Shown: in pieces, positions 9,324 through 18,113 of the stretch | Position numbering within the stretch: position 1 is the first letter of the stretch | Layout of the letters: every line of letters begins with the position of its first letter | Assembly: GCA_022823185.1 (NCBI GenBank) | Contig: JAJDXQ010000025.1 | Location: 1 to 64,000, forward strand | Source: Caldilineaceae bacterium | GTDB lineage: Bacteria; Chloroflexota; Anaerolineae; Caldilineales; Caldilineaceae | Direction of reading: 5' to 3' | DNA length: 64,000 nucleotides | Translations under genes and position numbers: made by a program | Notes under the pieces: generated by a model | Databases searched by the model: none | What the model was told of the DNA's origin: nothing | Seen by the model: the letters and a program-made list of their open reading frames with translations, nothing else

Positions 9324-9809
9324 CTAACTCTTCAGCGTGTCAAACCCGTCCCAACCAGGTATCGCCGCAGCCTGCCTGACCCACTCCGCCATCTGCTCTT
9401 CGTCAAATTCACCTTCGTATATGTCGTACCAGCGCGCATCCTTGTCCTTGCCCGAACCGGGCGGAACAGGCTCCAACTGCGCGCCCTGAAAAAAAGTCAC
9501 TTTGACGTAGCGGGTAAGAACATGATAATTCAGGAACCAGCCCCGTCCCTTGATGCCATAAAACGGCGAGTTCCACCGCACCGCCTTGCGCACCCCGGGC
9601 GCATTGCGCACAATCACCTCATCAAGACGCCGCCCCAACTCGCTCTTCCATCCCGGCATCGCCGCTATGTAGGCCTGTACCGGCGCGTCGCCATCCGCCT
9701 TGGCAATCTGCGGATTGCCGCCCGACAATAGGACCGGCTTTTCACCGGCCCCCTTGGCGGCTGCCTTCAGGGCAACCGTCTCTGTTCCTTTTGACCGCTT
9801 GCCGGCCAT
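9324..9809 (-). CDS. DUF1801 (YdhG-like) domain protein
   Basis: A 161-residue cytosolic protein. A basic N-terminal tail of about 40 residues is followed by the DUF1801/YdhG-like fold: VQAYIAAMPGWKSELGRRLDEVI, APGVRKAVRWNSPFYG, and WFLNYHVLTRYVKVTFFQGA. The family is small and of unknown biochemical role. The start is well supported by AGGAGAG eight bases upstream. It reads toward the MarR regulator, 54 bases away in the same direction, so the two may be cotranscribed. Confidence 0.8.
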   Translation of the reverse strand: MAGKRSKGTETVALKAAAKGAGEKPVLLSGGNPQIAKADGDAPVQAYIAAMPGWKSELGRRLDEVIVRNAPGVRKAVRWNSPFYGIKGRGWFLNYHVLTRYVKVTFFQGAQLEPVPPGSGKDKDARWYDIYEGEFDEEQMAEWVRQAAAIPGWDGFDTLKS

Positions 9810-9871
9810 CTCGCTCTCTCCTGCGCTTCACTAAAAACGTACAGCGAAAAACTCCTGGCCGCCGCCCTCTC

Positions 9872-9947
<76 letters not shown>

Positions 9948-10009
9948 AATATTCGATTCCTTCCAACTGCCCGGCCCGGGCCCAATGTTCAGAAAACCCG
10001 CCTGCCGTG

Positions 10010-10082
<73 letters not shown>

Positions 10083-10240
10083 GTAACCAACACCATCTCT
10101 ACTGATCCAATTTGCGTGTCACGCCTGCAACCTAGAAGAATCAGTTTACCAAACGAAACCGGAAACGGTCAAATCGCCGCCATCCGCAGCCCCCCAATCT
10201 GGACTTCGCCCCTCCGATTACGCCCTTCTGTCTTGCACTC

Positions 10241-10316
<76 letters not shown>

Positions 10317-10363
10317 AACTTGAATCGCCTCGGCGCGCCTCAAACGCGCCCGCGACCCTCTAC

Positions 10364-10392
10364 ACGATATAAACATCCGTCCCGAATGTCAA
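10364..10392 (-). promoter_or_regulatory. Sigma70-type promoter for the tRNA-Ala cluster
   Basis: On the minus strand TTGACA (10392-10387) is followed after exactly 17 bases by TATCGT (10369-10364). It points into the first tRNA, 48 bases downstream. This is the best consensus-like promoter in the window. Confidence 0.7.
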
Positions 10393-10553
10393 ATAATAGC
10401 GACGCCATGAGCGCATCCCGCGCTGTCTTCCTCCCACTCTGCCCTCCCATCCGGAGCCATAAGGCCCCGCCCAACAGACAACGCGCCTTCGTCTGCAATC
10501 CCGCACATCCTGCTCCAACGCCGCTTTTCACTACTTCCAGCGCCTACCGTTCT

Positions 10554-10583
10554 TTCACATTGGCCGACATGATGTTGTATCAT
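10554..10583 (+). promoter_or_regulatory. Candidate promoter for the VOC gene cluster
   Basis: TTCACA at 10554-10559 and TATCAT at 10578-10583, 18 bases apart, lie 57 bases before the first VOC start codon. Both hexamers differ by one base from consensus. Confidence 0.4.
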
Positions 10584-10639
10584 TATTAGCCTACACCGCG
10601 AAATACATGTTTTGCACAAGCAAAGGAAAAAAAGCCGCA

Positions 10640-11074
10640 ATGAAAACGGCTAAACGCATCTTCGTAAATCTGCCGGTCAGCGATCTAAGCAACTCGGTAG
10701 ATTTCTTCACCGAACTCGGATTTGCCTTCGACGACCAATTTACCGGCGACCACGCCTCCTGCATGATCATCGGCGAAAACATGTTCGCCATGCTGCTGCG
10801 GGAGGAATACTTCCAAAAATTCATCCCCGGCAAAGAGATCGCCGACAGCGAGCGCAGCGCCGAAGTCGTCGTCGCCCTCTCCGTCGACTGCCGCGAAGAA
10901 GTCGACAACACCATGGCCAAAGCCCTCGCCGCCGGCGGCTGTGAATGCAGGACCGCCACCGATGCCGGCTGGATGTATGGCCGCGCCTTCCAGGACCTGG
11001 ACGGCCACGTATGGGAAATCTTCTCCGTCGACGCCAAACGCATGGAAAAAACCATGAACGGCCACAAAAAGTAG
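10640..11074 (+). CDS. VOC (glyoxalase-fold) protein 1
   Basis: A 144-residue protein of the vicinal oxygen chelate superfamily. It opens with KRIFVNLPVSDLSNSVDFFTELGF and closes with GRAFQDLDGHVWEIF, the paired beta-alpha-beta-beta-beta ends of a glyoxalase-type domain. The chosen ATG has AAGGAAA upstream, while an earlier ATG at 10607 would add 11 residues with no ribosome binding site. It is a close paralogue of the gene at 11165 (shared NLPVxDL and NFQDLDGHVW-type ends). These subfamilies act on glyoxals, bleomycin-like drugs or dioxygenase substrates, and the substrate cannot be deduced here. It is first in a run of four VOC genes. Confidence 0.85.
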   Translation: MKTAKRIFVNLPVSDLSNSVDFFTELGFAFDDQFTGDHASCMIIGENMFAMLLREEYFQKFIPGKEIADSERSAEVVVALSVDCREEVDNTMAKALAAGGCECRTATDAGWMYGRAFQDLDGHVWEIFSVDAKRMEKTMNGHKK

Positions 11075-11120
11075 ACCGCACCCCGTGTCACCGTGCCCAA
11101 AGCCGCGCCTCGTTCACCAC

Positions 11121-11132
11121 ACACAGATGTGT
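11121..11132. promoter_or_regulatory. Short palindrome upstream of VOC gene 2
   Basis: ACACAGATGTGT, with arms ACACA and TGTGT, lies 33 bases before the second VOC start codon. It could be an operator, but it is short and might be chance. Confidence 0.25.
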
Positions 11133-11164
11133 ATCACCAAACAACTGAATATAGGGAATAAGCG

Positions 11165-11599
11165 ATGCTAAACGTCCAGCAGGCATTCTACAATCTGCCC
11201 GTTCGTGATCTTGACCGCGCCAAAGACTTCTTCGCGCACATCGGGTTCGAACTCTTCCTCCAATACACAAGCGAAGTGGCCGCATGTCTGAACATTCGTG
11301 ACACCACTTTCGTCATGTTAGTAACGGAGGACTTTTTCAGGAGCGGCCTGCCCGGTAAACAGATCGTCGACAACAACCAAAACGTCGAATCAATCATCGC
11401 CTTGGCGCTCGACAGCCGTGAGGAAGTCGACCGCCGCACCGAGCGCGCCATCGCCGCCGGCGCAACACCCGTCAGCGAACCCAGCGACTCCGGATTCATC
11501 TACAGCCGCAACTTCCAGGACCTCGACGGCCACGTCTGGGTGTTCAACCACCTCGACTTCGCAAGCGCCGCCGCAGAAGCAGACCAGGAAGGAGCTTGA
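11165..11599 (+). CDS. VOC (glyoxalase-fold) protein 2
   Basis: A 144-residue glyoxalase/bleomycin-resistance-type protein. The first half-motif is QQAFYNLPVRDLDRAKDFF and the second is YSRNFQDLDGHVWVFNHLD. Alignment by eye with the preceding gene shows the same length and spacing, so the two arose by tandem duplication. AGGGAATAAGCG precedes the ATG. The gene ends in a run AGGAAGGAGCT that is the ribosome binding site for the next VOC gene, so the two are probably on one transcript. Substrate unknown. Confidence 0.85.
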   Translation: MLNVQQAFYNLPVRDLDRAKDFFAHIGFELFLQYTSEVAACLNIRDTTFVMLVTEDFFRSGLPGKQIVDNNQNVESIIALALDSREEVDRRTERAIAAGATPVSEPSDSGFIYSRNFQDLDGHVWVFNHLDFASAAAEADQEGA

Positions 11600-11604
11600 C
11601 ACCC

Positions 11605-12066
11605 ATGGCCGCCATCAGCAAAATCAGACCCAACCTCTGGTTCGACGGCCAGGCCGAAGCCGCCGCCAACTTCTACGTCTCCGTCTTCAAAAACGCCCGC
11701 ATCCTCTCCGTAGACGACATCTCTGCCGGCCCCGCCGAGGGCAACAAGATCGTCACCTTCGAGTTGGAAGGCCTCAGCTTCACCGCCTTCGACGCCGGCC
11801 CGAACTTCAAATTCTCACTCGCCGTCTCCTTCGAAATCTCCTGCGACTCGCAGGAAGAGATCGACCATTTCTGGCGCAAACTCGGCCAGGGCGGCCAAAC
11901 ACAGCAGTGCGGATGGCTCCAGGACCAGTTCGGCCTCTCCTGGCAAATTGCCCCCGCCGAGCTGCCCCAACTCATGGCCAAAAATCCCAAAGCCGTCATG
12001 GAGGCCTACCTCGCCATGACCAAGATCGACATCGCCCAACTCCGGGCCGCCGCCCAACAGGGTTGA
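11605..12066 (+). CDS. VOC protein 3, PhnB / 3-demethylubiquinone methyltransferase-like
   Basis: A 153-residue VOC protein of the PhnB-like subfamily: ISKIRPNLWFDGQAEAAANFY at the N-terminus, VTFELEGLSFTAFDAGP in the middle, and CGWLQDQFGLSWQIAP near the end. Despite the family's historical name these proteins have no methyltransferase domain. I chose the ATG at 11605, nine bases after GGAG, rather than the TTG at 11596 that overlaps the previous stop. It follows VOC gene 2 by six bases and is likely cotranscribed. Confidence 0.83.
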   Translation: MAAISKIRPNLWFDGQAEAAANFYVSVFKNARILSVDDISAGPAEGNKIVTFELEGLSFTAFDAGPNFKFSLAVSFEISCDSQEEIDHFWRKLGQGGQTQQCGWLQDQFGLSWQIAPAELPQLMAKNPKAVMEAYLAMTKIDIAQLRAAAQQG

Positions 12067-12160
12067 CGCCGGCCCCCTTAAACACTTACCCAGGCAGCAG
12101 CGGAGACGCGTCCACGCGCCGCGCCGCCGCAATACAACACCAACCATCGAGGAGAAAAGT

Positions 12161-12583
12161 ATGACGCTCAGCATCTATCTCAACTTCAACGGCAACTGCC
12201 GCGAAGCCTTCGAATTCTACCGCTCCGTCTTCGGCGGCGACTTCATCCACATCTCCGCCTTCTCCGAAGGCCCCGACGACATGCCGGTCTCCGAAGAAGA
12301 AAAAGACCGCATCATGCACGTCAGCCTGCCCGTCGGCGACAGCGTCCTCATGGGCAGCGACACCTCTCTCACCTTCAGCCCGCCTCACCAGCCCGGCAAC
12401 AACTTCTCCGTTTCCTGCCACCCGGAATCCCGTGAAGAGACCGAACGCCTCTTCAACGCCATCTCCGCCGGCGGCACTGTCACCATGCCCCTAGACGACA
12501 TGTTCTGGGGCTCCTACTTCGGCGCCTGTGTCGACAAATTCGGCATCCCCTGGCAGTTCAACCACGACATCCAGAACGAATAA
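12161..12583 (+). CDS. VOC protein 4, PhnB-like
   Basis: A 140-residue PhnB-type VOC protein: SIYLNFNGNCREAFEFYRSVFGG at the start, DRIMHVSLPVGDSVLMGSD in the middle, and FWGSYFGACVDKFGIPWQFN at the end. The acidic and histidine residues expected at the metal site of VOC proteins are partly present. CGAGGAGAAAAGT precedes the ATG. A stem-loop follows the gene at 12608. It completes a cluster of four VOC proteins in two subfamilies, which suggests local expansion for handling toxic or xenobiotic small molecules, though no substrate can be named. Confidence 0.85.
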   Translation: MTLSIYLNFNGNCREAFEFYRSVFGGDFIHISAFSEGPDDMPVSEEEKDRIMHVSLPVGDSVLMGSDTSLTFSPPHQPGNNFSVSCHPESREETERLFNAISAGGTVTMPLDDMFWGSYFGACVDKFGIPWQFNHDIQNE

Positions 12584-12607
12584 CCCCACAACCGCGCCCA
12601 ACAAAAA

Positions 12608-12633
12608 AGCCCTGCGTCTTCGCATGCAGGGCT
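12608..12633 (-). terminator. Stem-loop with T-tract on the minus strand
   Basis: AGCCCTGC (12608-12615) pairs with GCAGGGCT (12626-12633) across a 10-base loop. The run of six A before it gives a U-tract only when read on the minus strand. On the plus strand it would be a hairpin without U-tract at the end of the VOC cluster. Confidence 0.55.
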
Positions 12634-12720
12634 CACTACCCGCGCCCCCTCACCCCCTGTAGTGGGCGCCCACCCAGTCGGCCCCCCTTGCACCCGCCCC
12701 GCGGCGTATCTCCGCCCCGC

Positions 12721-12753
12721 ACTAACCACTAACCACTAACCACTGACCACTGC
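12721..12753. repeat. Tandem heptad array (CACTAAC/CACTGAC)
   Basis: About four and a half 7-bp units of CACTAAC and CACTGAC type, ending in CACTGC. It belongs to the same family as the arrays at 17814, 42426, 51990 and 56247. Confidence 0.8.
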
Positions 12754-12786
12754 CCTCCCACATACCGCCCGCGAAAAAAATCTTGG

Positions 12787-12792
12787 TATAAT
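12787..12792 (+). promoter_or_regulatory. Extended -10 promoter element
   Basis: TATAAT preceded by TGG, 48 bases before the GT39-like start codon. No clear -35 is visible, which is usual for extended -10 promoters. The same GGTATAAT context recurs at 18005. Confidence 0.45.
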
Positions 12793-12839
12793 AATGATTC
12801 CGCCGCAAAAGCAACTTCCCGCTGAGATTCGATGCCGTA

Positions 12840-14732
12840 ATGACACGTCCCGCAGATCTACCCGGCGAAAAAGGCCCCGCATCAGAGCCATGGCTCTGCG
12901 CCGCGTGCGACTACTCGAATCGCGCCATCGCCCAGTTCTGCGGGCGCTGCGGCCGCCCCGTAGGCGCCGTCTGCGCCCAGTGCCATACGCACAACCCCGG
13001 CGGCTATCAGTATTGCGACGCCTGCGGCGCGCCGCTCTACGATAGACCCTCCCCGGAGGGCAACCCGACCAATCTCATGGCCCGCCTCGGAAGGCGCCTG
13101 CCCGATCCCCGAAAAATCGCCCCGCGGCAGGGGCTTGTCTGGCTTACTCCCCGCCCCGACTGGCAGTGGTCGCGCCAATACCTGAAAGCATGGACATCCC
13201 GCAACCGCTGGGAGCTGCTCGCGCTCTTTCTCCTCACCGCTCTCGCAGCCTTCCTGCGCGTAGTCCGCCTGGAAGAGATCCCGGCCGGCTTCCATGGCGA
13301 CGAAGCCTGGACTGGAATCGAAGGCCTGCGCATCCTGCAAGAAGGTTGGATCGGGCCCTACACCACCTCCGCCATGGGCCAGGCCACCGGGCCCTTCTAC
13401 CTGACCGCCCTCCTCATCGGCCTCCTCGACGTCTCCAGATTCTCCGTCCGGCTCTCCATGGCCCTCTTCGGCATCGCCACAGTCCCCGCCGCCCATCTGC
13501 TCCTCAGGCTGGGGTTCGGCCGCTGGGTCGCGCTCTTCGGCACGACCGCCCTCACCGTCAGCTACTGGCACCTGCACTTCAGCCGCCTGGGCTTCGGCCT
13601 CATCTCCCTCGCCTTCATCGGGACACTGGCCGCCACCGCGCTGCTGTGGGCCATGAGATCTAAATGGCGCTGGCCTTGGCTCGCGGCCGGCGCCTGCCTG
13701 GGGCTGATGCCCTACACCTACTTCGCCTACCCATTCTTCATCGCTGCCGAAGCCGCCGCGCTCGCAGCCTATTTTCTGCTGCGCAAAGAAGCCCTTCGCG
13801 GAAAACTGACCTCTCTGGCTCTCTTTACCGCCGGTTCCCTGATCGTCGCCTGGCCCGTCGTCTCCCTGATACTGGACTCTCCCGACAGCTACTTCGTCCG
13901 CATGTTGGGCGGATCAGTCGGAAACGACCAGGAGTTCTCCGAGGCGGACGGGACGCTGGAAAAGGTGGAGTTCCTGGCGCGGCGCGCATGGTACGCGTTG
14001 AGGTTCCTCTACCAAAACACAAGACTTGACCACGTGGACGGTTCCGGGGGCAAGGGCGCGCTCGATCTGGGAACCGCAGCGCTGGCCTACCTCGGCCTGA
14101 TCGTCTCCATCAAAAGATGGCGCAGTCCTCCACACCTGTTTGCCGTCCTCGCCCTCTTCTTCGCGCTCCTCACCCTGGTCGTAACCGAACCGGCAAGCGG
14201 AGCCATGCGACGAACCATCGTCGCCATCCCCTGGGTTTTCGGCCTCGCCGGAATCGGCGCCGTATCCATCGCCAATTCCCTGCGCCGCCGCCTCGGAAAC
14301 TGGGGACGCGCCGTCGCGACCGCCGCGGCCGCCGCCCTCCTCCTTCTCGGCGGCGCCTGGAATCTGCGCTATTACTTTGTCGAGCTGCCCCAAAGCCCGG
14401 CCTTCCAGTTCACATTCCCCCATTACTATCTGGATGCGCTCGACACAGCCAGCTCCTTCGACGACCCGGGCCCCATCTACTACTACTCCGCCCGCCGCAC
14501 CTTCAGCTTCGAGACCATTCGCTTCCTGTACCCGAATCACCGCGGCGTCGACCGCTCCCATGAATTCGGCGCCTTCGACCTCGAAAAAACCGACCCCGGC
14601 CCGGTGACATACCTGCTCGAAGGCGCGTACATGCAAGAAATCGATACCATCATGGAGATGTACCCGGGCGGCCAGCTCATCGTCGATGACAGAACCCAAC
14701 CCCTCTACATCATCTACCACCTCACAGGCTAA
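12840..14732 (+). CDS. Zinc-ribbon GT39-like membrane glycosyltransferase
   Basis: A 630-residue protein. The N-terminus holds a double zinc ribbon with four CxxC knuckles (CAAC, CGRC, CAQC, CDAC), residues 20-65. A polytopic membrane region follows after about residue 120. The first luminal loop LEEIPAGFHGDEAWTGIEGL holds the paired acidic residues typical of ArnT/PMT (GT39-like) enzymes, which move a sugar from a polyprenyl carrier to lipid or protein on the outer face of the membrane. Many hydrophobic segments follow, then a soluble C-terminal part. Fusion of a cytosolic double zinc ribbon to such an enzyme is uncommon and may serve regulation or partner binding. No sugar-pathway genes flank it. 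Confidence 0.75.
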   Translation: MTRPADLPGEKGPASEPWLCAACDYSNRAIAQFCGRCGRPVGAVCAQCHTHNPGGYQYCDACGAPLYDRPSPEGNPTNLMARLGRRLPDPRKIAPRQGLVWLTPRPDWQWSRQYLKAWTSRNRWELLALFLLTALAAFLRVVRLEEIPAGFHGDEAWTGIEGLRILQEGWIGPYTTSAMGQATGPFYLTALLIGLLDVSRFSVRLSMALFGIATVPAAHLLLRLGFGRWVALFGTTALTVSYWHLHFSRLGFGLISLAFIGTLAATALLWAMRSKWRWPWLAAGACLGLMPYTYFAYPFFIAAEAAALAAYFLLRKEALRGKLTSLALFTAGSLIVAWPVVSLILDSPDSYFVRMLGGSVGNDQEFSEADGTLEKVEFLARRAWYALRFLYQNTRLDHVDGSGGKGALDLGTAALAYLGLIVSIKRWRSPPHLFAVLALFFALLTLVVTEPASGAMRRTIVAIPWVFGLAGIGAVSIANSLRRRLGNWGRAVATAAAAALLLLGGAWNLRYYFVELPQSPAFQFTFPHYYLDALDTASSFDDPGPIYYYSARRTFSFETIRFLYPNHRGVDRSHEFGAFDLEKTDPGPVTYLLEGAYMQEIDTIMEMYPGGQLIVDDRTQPLYIIYHLTG

Positions 14733-14767
14733 ACAACCGCTGCCCCCAAAGGGACCAGAACCCCACG

Positions 14768-14783
14768 CCACTGACCACTGCAG
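14768..14783. repeat. Short heptad repeat
   Basis: CCACTGACCACTGCAG, two units of the CACTGAC family. Confidence 0.6.
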
Positions 14784-14852
14784 CTGTGCGGTCCATTGGC
14801 GCTCGTGGGTCAGAAAAGGTGTGTTCTGCGTACCGAACGATTGCGTAGGACC

Positions 14853-14890
14853 GGTGTTCACTAAAAACCAAAAACTGACTACTGAGAACC
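14853..14890. repeat. GGTGTTCACTAAAAA-type repeat
   Basis: The stretch begins GGTGTTCACTAAAAACCA and runs into ACTGACTACTGAGAA, joining the two repeat styles seen separately elsewhere. It ends four bases before the stop codon region of the next minus-strand gene. Confidence 0.6.
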
Positions 14891-14894
14891 GCCC

Positions 14895-16139
14895 TTAAGG
14901 CTCATACACATACACCACCGGCAACTCCGTAATCTCCGTCACCGCCGGGTCCGTATGCTGCGCAACATACGCCCGGCCCGTCCCGCAATCGCCGTACTCG
15001 TCACACGCAATCTCCCCAATCAGGCCCTGAAAACCGCGCGTCCCGCGCAACGCCTCCCGCAGCCGCGCCCGGTCGATGTACAGCGTATCCCCATCCGCCG
15101 CCGCAACCGCCTCGATCGCCCGCAACAGCAGCGTCGTCGCATCATACGCATGCACGAACGATGCCGCCGTCGGAGCCTCCCCGTACCGCGCCGCATATTC
15201 AGCCGCCACCTGCTCCCCGCTCTTGCCCGTCGCCTCGTTCACGTTGCCCCCAAATCGAAGCTCCGGCGCCACCACGTAGAAGCCCACAACCTCCCGCGCC
15301 GCCAGCAGCAGCGAATCGCTCCCAATCAGGACCACGCCCTCCAGCCCCTCCACCGCGCCCGCCTGACGCGCAATCGCCGCCGCTTCGCCCGGAAATAGCG
15401 GGAAGAACAGCCCTTCCGGGCCCTCCGCCGCAATCCGGCTCAGCGCCGGCATCATATCTCTCTCGCCCCTGTCCACCTTCCCTGCCGCAACCACCGCGCC
15501 GCCCAGCGCCTCAAACGCCGCCGCAAAGGCGCCCGTAAACCCCGTCGTATACGGATCGCCGTCATCGATCGTCGCCATCCTGCGCAGACCCAGTTCACGG
15601 TAAACAAACTCCGCCACCGCCTGCCCCTGGTGAAGATCGTTGCTCGCCGTCCGAAAATAGCCGGCATGATTATGCTCGCCAGCATTGCCCCGCAAATCCG
15701 ACGTCAGCGAAGGCGCCGTATTCGACGCCGAAACGACTGCCAACCCCGCCTCGCTCAGAATCGGCGCCGCCCCGACCGCCCCCACCGAACAGGAAGTCCC
15801 GATCACGCCTACCACCCGCCTGTCATTCACCGCCATATCCGCCGCGGCCGCGCCCCCTTCCGCCGTGCATAGCGTATCCAGGCCCGCGCCTATCGTCACC
15901 CCATGCCCCTTTATCGGCCCGTAATCCGCCACCGCCATCGCCACCGCCCGCTGCCTCGGGATGCCCCGCTTGCCAGTGGACGTCAACGCCTCCATCGACC
16001 GTAGTTGAATCTCCTCCCCCGGCCCCACCACCACTGTACCCAGCGGGCTCACCGGCACACACGCCCCGCCCAACAGGATCGCCAAAACAACCACCATCCA
16101 GCCCAGACGCGCAGCGCTCCTTGTCTTTCTCGTCTTCAT
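14895..16139 (-). CDS. ABC substrate-binding lipoprotein, branched-chain amino acid type (copy 3)
   Basis: A Peripla_BP_6-type lipoprotein of about 414 residues from the chosen ATG. The signal peptide ends in ILLGGAC with C27. The ATG at 16137-16139 follows GGAGCAGGAATCG. Open frame continues 42 codons upstream, but those residues contain repeat-derived sequence and would bury the signal peptide. Family signatures VADYGPIKGHGV, GVIGTSCSVGAVGA, ASNTAPSLTSDLRG and HAYDATTLLLRAIEAV match the other three copies. It is paired with the gene at 16315 in the same direction. No transporter subunits are close. Confidence 0.83.
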   Translation of the reverse strand: MKTRKTRSAARLGWMVVVLAILLGGACVPVSPLGTVVVGPGEEIQLRSMEALTSTGKRGIPRQRAVAMAVADYGPIKGHGVTIGAGLDTLCTAEGGAAAADMAVNDRRVVGVIGTSCSVGAVGAAPILSEAGLAVVSASNTAPSLTSDLRGNAGEHNHAGYFRTASNDLHQGQAVAEFVYRELGLRRMATIDDGDPYTTGFTGAFAAAFEALGGAVVAAGKVDRGERDMMPALSRIAAEGPEGLFFPLFPGEAAAIARQAGAVEGLEGVVLIGSDSLLLAAREVVGFYVVAPELRFGGNVNEATGKSGEQVAAEYAARYGEAPTAASFVHAYDATTLLLRAIEAVAAADGDTLYIDRARLREALRGTRGFQGLIGEIACDEYGDCGTGRAYVAQHTDPAVTEITELPVVYVYEP

Positions 16140-16200
16140 CGATTCCTGCTCCAAGGCCCCCTTGCCCGTCGAATCGTACCCCACAAATGTCGTTGTCATC

Positions 16201-16275
16201 TTTTCGCGGCCCTCCGTGGGCCAAAAAGCCATTGCCGTTCTTCGCGCCCCTTCACGCCCCTTCACGGATCAAACG
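16201..16275. repeat. Interspersed repeat (CTTCGCGCCCCTTC type)
   Basis: CCTCCGTGGGCC, then TTGCCGTTCTTCGCGCCCCT, then TTCACGGATCAAA and CGGTGTT. The same run of elements recurs at 17884-17960, 51252-51300 and 51925-51980. Confidence 0.6.
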
Positions 16276-16290
16276 GTGTTACCAAATGCC

Positions 16291-16322
16291 AAAAAACTGA
16301 CCACTGACCACTGATCACTGCC
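16291..16322. repeat. Tandem heptad array
   Basis: After AAAAAACTGA come CCACTGA, CCACTGA, TCACTGC units. It overlaps the end of the gene on the minus strand at 16315. Confidence 0.75.
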
Positions 16323-17568
16323 TTTCCGGCTCATACCGATACACCACCGGCAGCTCCGCCACATCATTCACCGACGGGTCCGTATAATGCGAAATATGAA
16401 TCCGCCCCGTCCCGCAGTCACCGAACGCATCACACGAAATCGTACCGATAACCCCATCAAAATCAGCCGTATTCGTCAGCGCCTCTCGCAACCGCGCCCG
16501 GTCAATGTACAAGCTCTCGCCAACCGCTACCGACGCCGCCTCGATCGCCCGCAACAGCACGACCGTCGCATCATAAGCCTGCGCCACGTACGCCGGGTTG
16601 GCGTGGTCACCGTACCGCTCCTGATACGCCGCGTACACGTCATCCGCGCTCCTGCCCGTCACCCCGTTCACATTGCCTTCAAAACTGAACTCCAGCCCCG
16701 ACAGATACACGTCCACCGCGTCCAGCTCCGTAAACATCAGCGACACGCCCGTGATCAGCGCCGCCCCCTCAAGCCCCGCCACCTCGCCGGCCTGGCGGAC
16801 CACCTGACCCGCCTCCTCCGGGAACAGAATGAAAAAGATTCCCTCCGGGCCATCCGCGGCAATGCCGGTCAGGGCCGGCGTCATGTCGGTCTCTCCCCGG
16901 CTCACCTCCGCCACAGCCGTGATCGCGCCGCCCAGCGCAGCAAACGCCGCCGCGAACGCGTCTGAAAGCCCGGATGAGTACGGGTCTCCGTCATGCATCG
17001 TCGCCATCCTGCGCAGCCCCAGCTCAGCGTAAGCAAACTCCGCCACAGCCTGGGCCTGGTGCAGATCGTTGCTCGACACCCGGTAGAAGCCCGCATGATA
17101 ATTCGCCCCTGCGTTCCCCCGCAGGTCCGACGTCAGTGAAGGAGCCGTATTCGAAGAAGAGATCAATACCAGCCCCGCCTCGCTCACGATCGGCGCCGCC
17201 TCCACCGCCGCCACCGAGCACGACGTGCCCAGCACGCCCACCACGCGGGGGTCGCCCACCACCGTTTCCGCCGCGGCCGCGCCCCCTTCCGCCGTGCATT
17301 GCGAATCAACGCCCGCGCCCATGCTCACCCTGTGCCCCTTAATCGGCCCGTAATCCGCAATCGCCATCGCCGCCGCCCGCTGCCTCGGAATTCCCAGCTC
17401 CCCAATCCCCGTCAGCGCCTCCATCGACCGTAGTTGAATCTCCTCCCCCGGCCCCACCACCACCGTCCCCAGCGGGCTCACCGGCACACATGCCCCGCCC
17501 AACAGGATCGGCGCCACCAGCGCCAGCCATCGCAGCAGCGCATGACGCGTGAAACAGGTTGTCTTCAC
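16315..17568 (-). CDS. ABC substrate-binding lipoprotein, branched-chain amino acid type (copy 4)
   Basis: A 417-residue lipoprotein, start GTG at 17568 with AGGAGGAAAGATA upstream, the strongest ribosome binding site of the four paralogues. The signal peptide ends in ILLGGAC with C27. VVVGPGEEIQLRSMEALTG is identical over much of its length to copy 3, so these two are the most recent duplicates. It differs from the others in the segment VSLMFTELDAVDVYLSGLEF, which lines the region expected to close over the ligand, so ligand preference may have shifted. No permease gene is adjacent. Confidence 0.85.
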   Translation of the reverse strand: MKTTCFTRHALLRWLALVAPILLGGACVPVSPLGTVVVGPGEEIQLRSMEALTGIGELGIPRQRAAAMAIADYGPIKGHRVSMGAGVDSQCTAEGGAAAAETVVGDPRVVGVLGTSCSVAAVEAAPIVSEAGLVLISSSNTAPSLTSDLRGNAGANYHAGFYRVSSNDLHQAQAVAEFAYAELGLRRMATMHDGDPYSSGLSDAFAAAFAALGGAITAVAEVSRGETDMTPALTGIAADGPEGIFFILFPEEAGQVVRQAGEVAGLEGAALITGVSLMFTELDAVDVYLSGLEFSFEGNVNGVTGRSADDVYAAYQERYGDHANPAYVAQAYDATVVLLRAIEAASVAVGESLYIDRARLREALTNTADFDGVIGTISCDAFGDCGTGRIHISHYTDPSVNDVAELPVVYRYEPERQ

Positions 17569-17813
17569 TATCTTTCCTCCTTAGGCCGGCTTGCCCGCCG
17601 GCCATGGCAACGGCGCTCCCGCACAGCCTGGCTGGAATACTTCACCCTTGGCCCACCCATCACGTACCCTCCAGTCACTGCTATCCCAAATTATGGCAAT
17701 GCCGGGCAAGCCGGTCAAATTACTTCCTGACAAAGCCGGACAAGGAGTCTCTCCGCACCCTCCCCGCCGGTCCCCCGTATACCCGCCCCGCGCCGCCTCC
17801 TCCGCCCCCCCAC

Positions 17814-17862
17814 CCACTGATCACCGACCACTGACCACCGACCACTGACCACTGACCTCTGA
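17814..17862. repeat. Tandem heptad array, seven exact 7-bp units
   Basis: The units are CCACTGA, TCACCGA, CCACTGA, CCACCGA, CCACTGA, CCACTGA, CCTCTGA. The register is kept exactly across 49 bases. Confidence 0.9.
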
Positions 17863-17883
17863 CCTCCCCAGTTCCCCCGCCCT

Positions 17884-17960
17884 TCTCCGTGACCCTCCGT
17901 GGACGAAAGATGTTGCCGTTGCCGTCCTTCGCGCCCCTTCGCGGACAAAAGGTGTTCGGA
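17884..17960. repeat. Interspersed repeat (CTTCGCGCCCCTTC type)
   Basis: CCTCCGTGGACGAAAGATGT, then TTGCCGTCCTTCGCGCC, then CCTTCGCGGACAAAA and GGTGTTCGG. It aligns with copies at 16201 and 51252. Confidence 0.6.
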
Positions 17961-18006
17961 CCCCACCCAACAAAGTCCTGCGCGCACGAAAAGTTACCCT
18001 CCATGG

Positions 18007-18012
18007 TATAAT
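18007..18012 (+). promoter_or_regulatory. Extended -10 promoter element
   Basis: TATAAT preceded by TGG, 102 bases before the start of the coiled-coil protein gene. It shares GGTATAAT with the element at 12787. Confidence 0.45.
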
Positions 18013-18113
18013 TCACCCGTCAACCGGTCACCTTCGCCCGGCAGAAATCCCGAGGAACGCCCATCACCATCCGCGCATCGCGCCCGACCGCCGCAGTCCA
18101 GAAAGGAGACACA

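Larger units (their letters stand above)
17569..18113. other. Repeat-rich gene-free stretch
   Basis: Holds a seven-unit heptad array, a CTTCGCGCCCCTTC-type interspersed repeat and an extended -10 promoter. No coding frame is convincing; frames in this stretch consist of translated repeat. Confidence 0.6.
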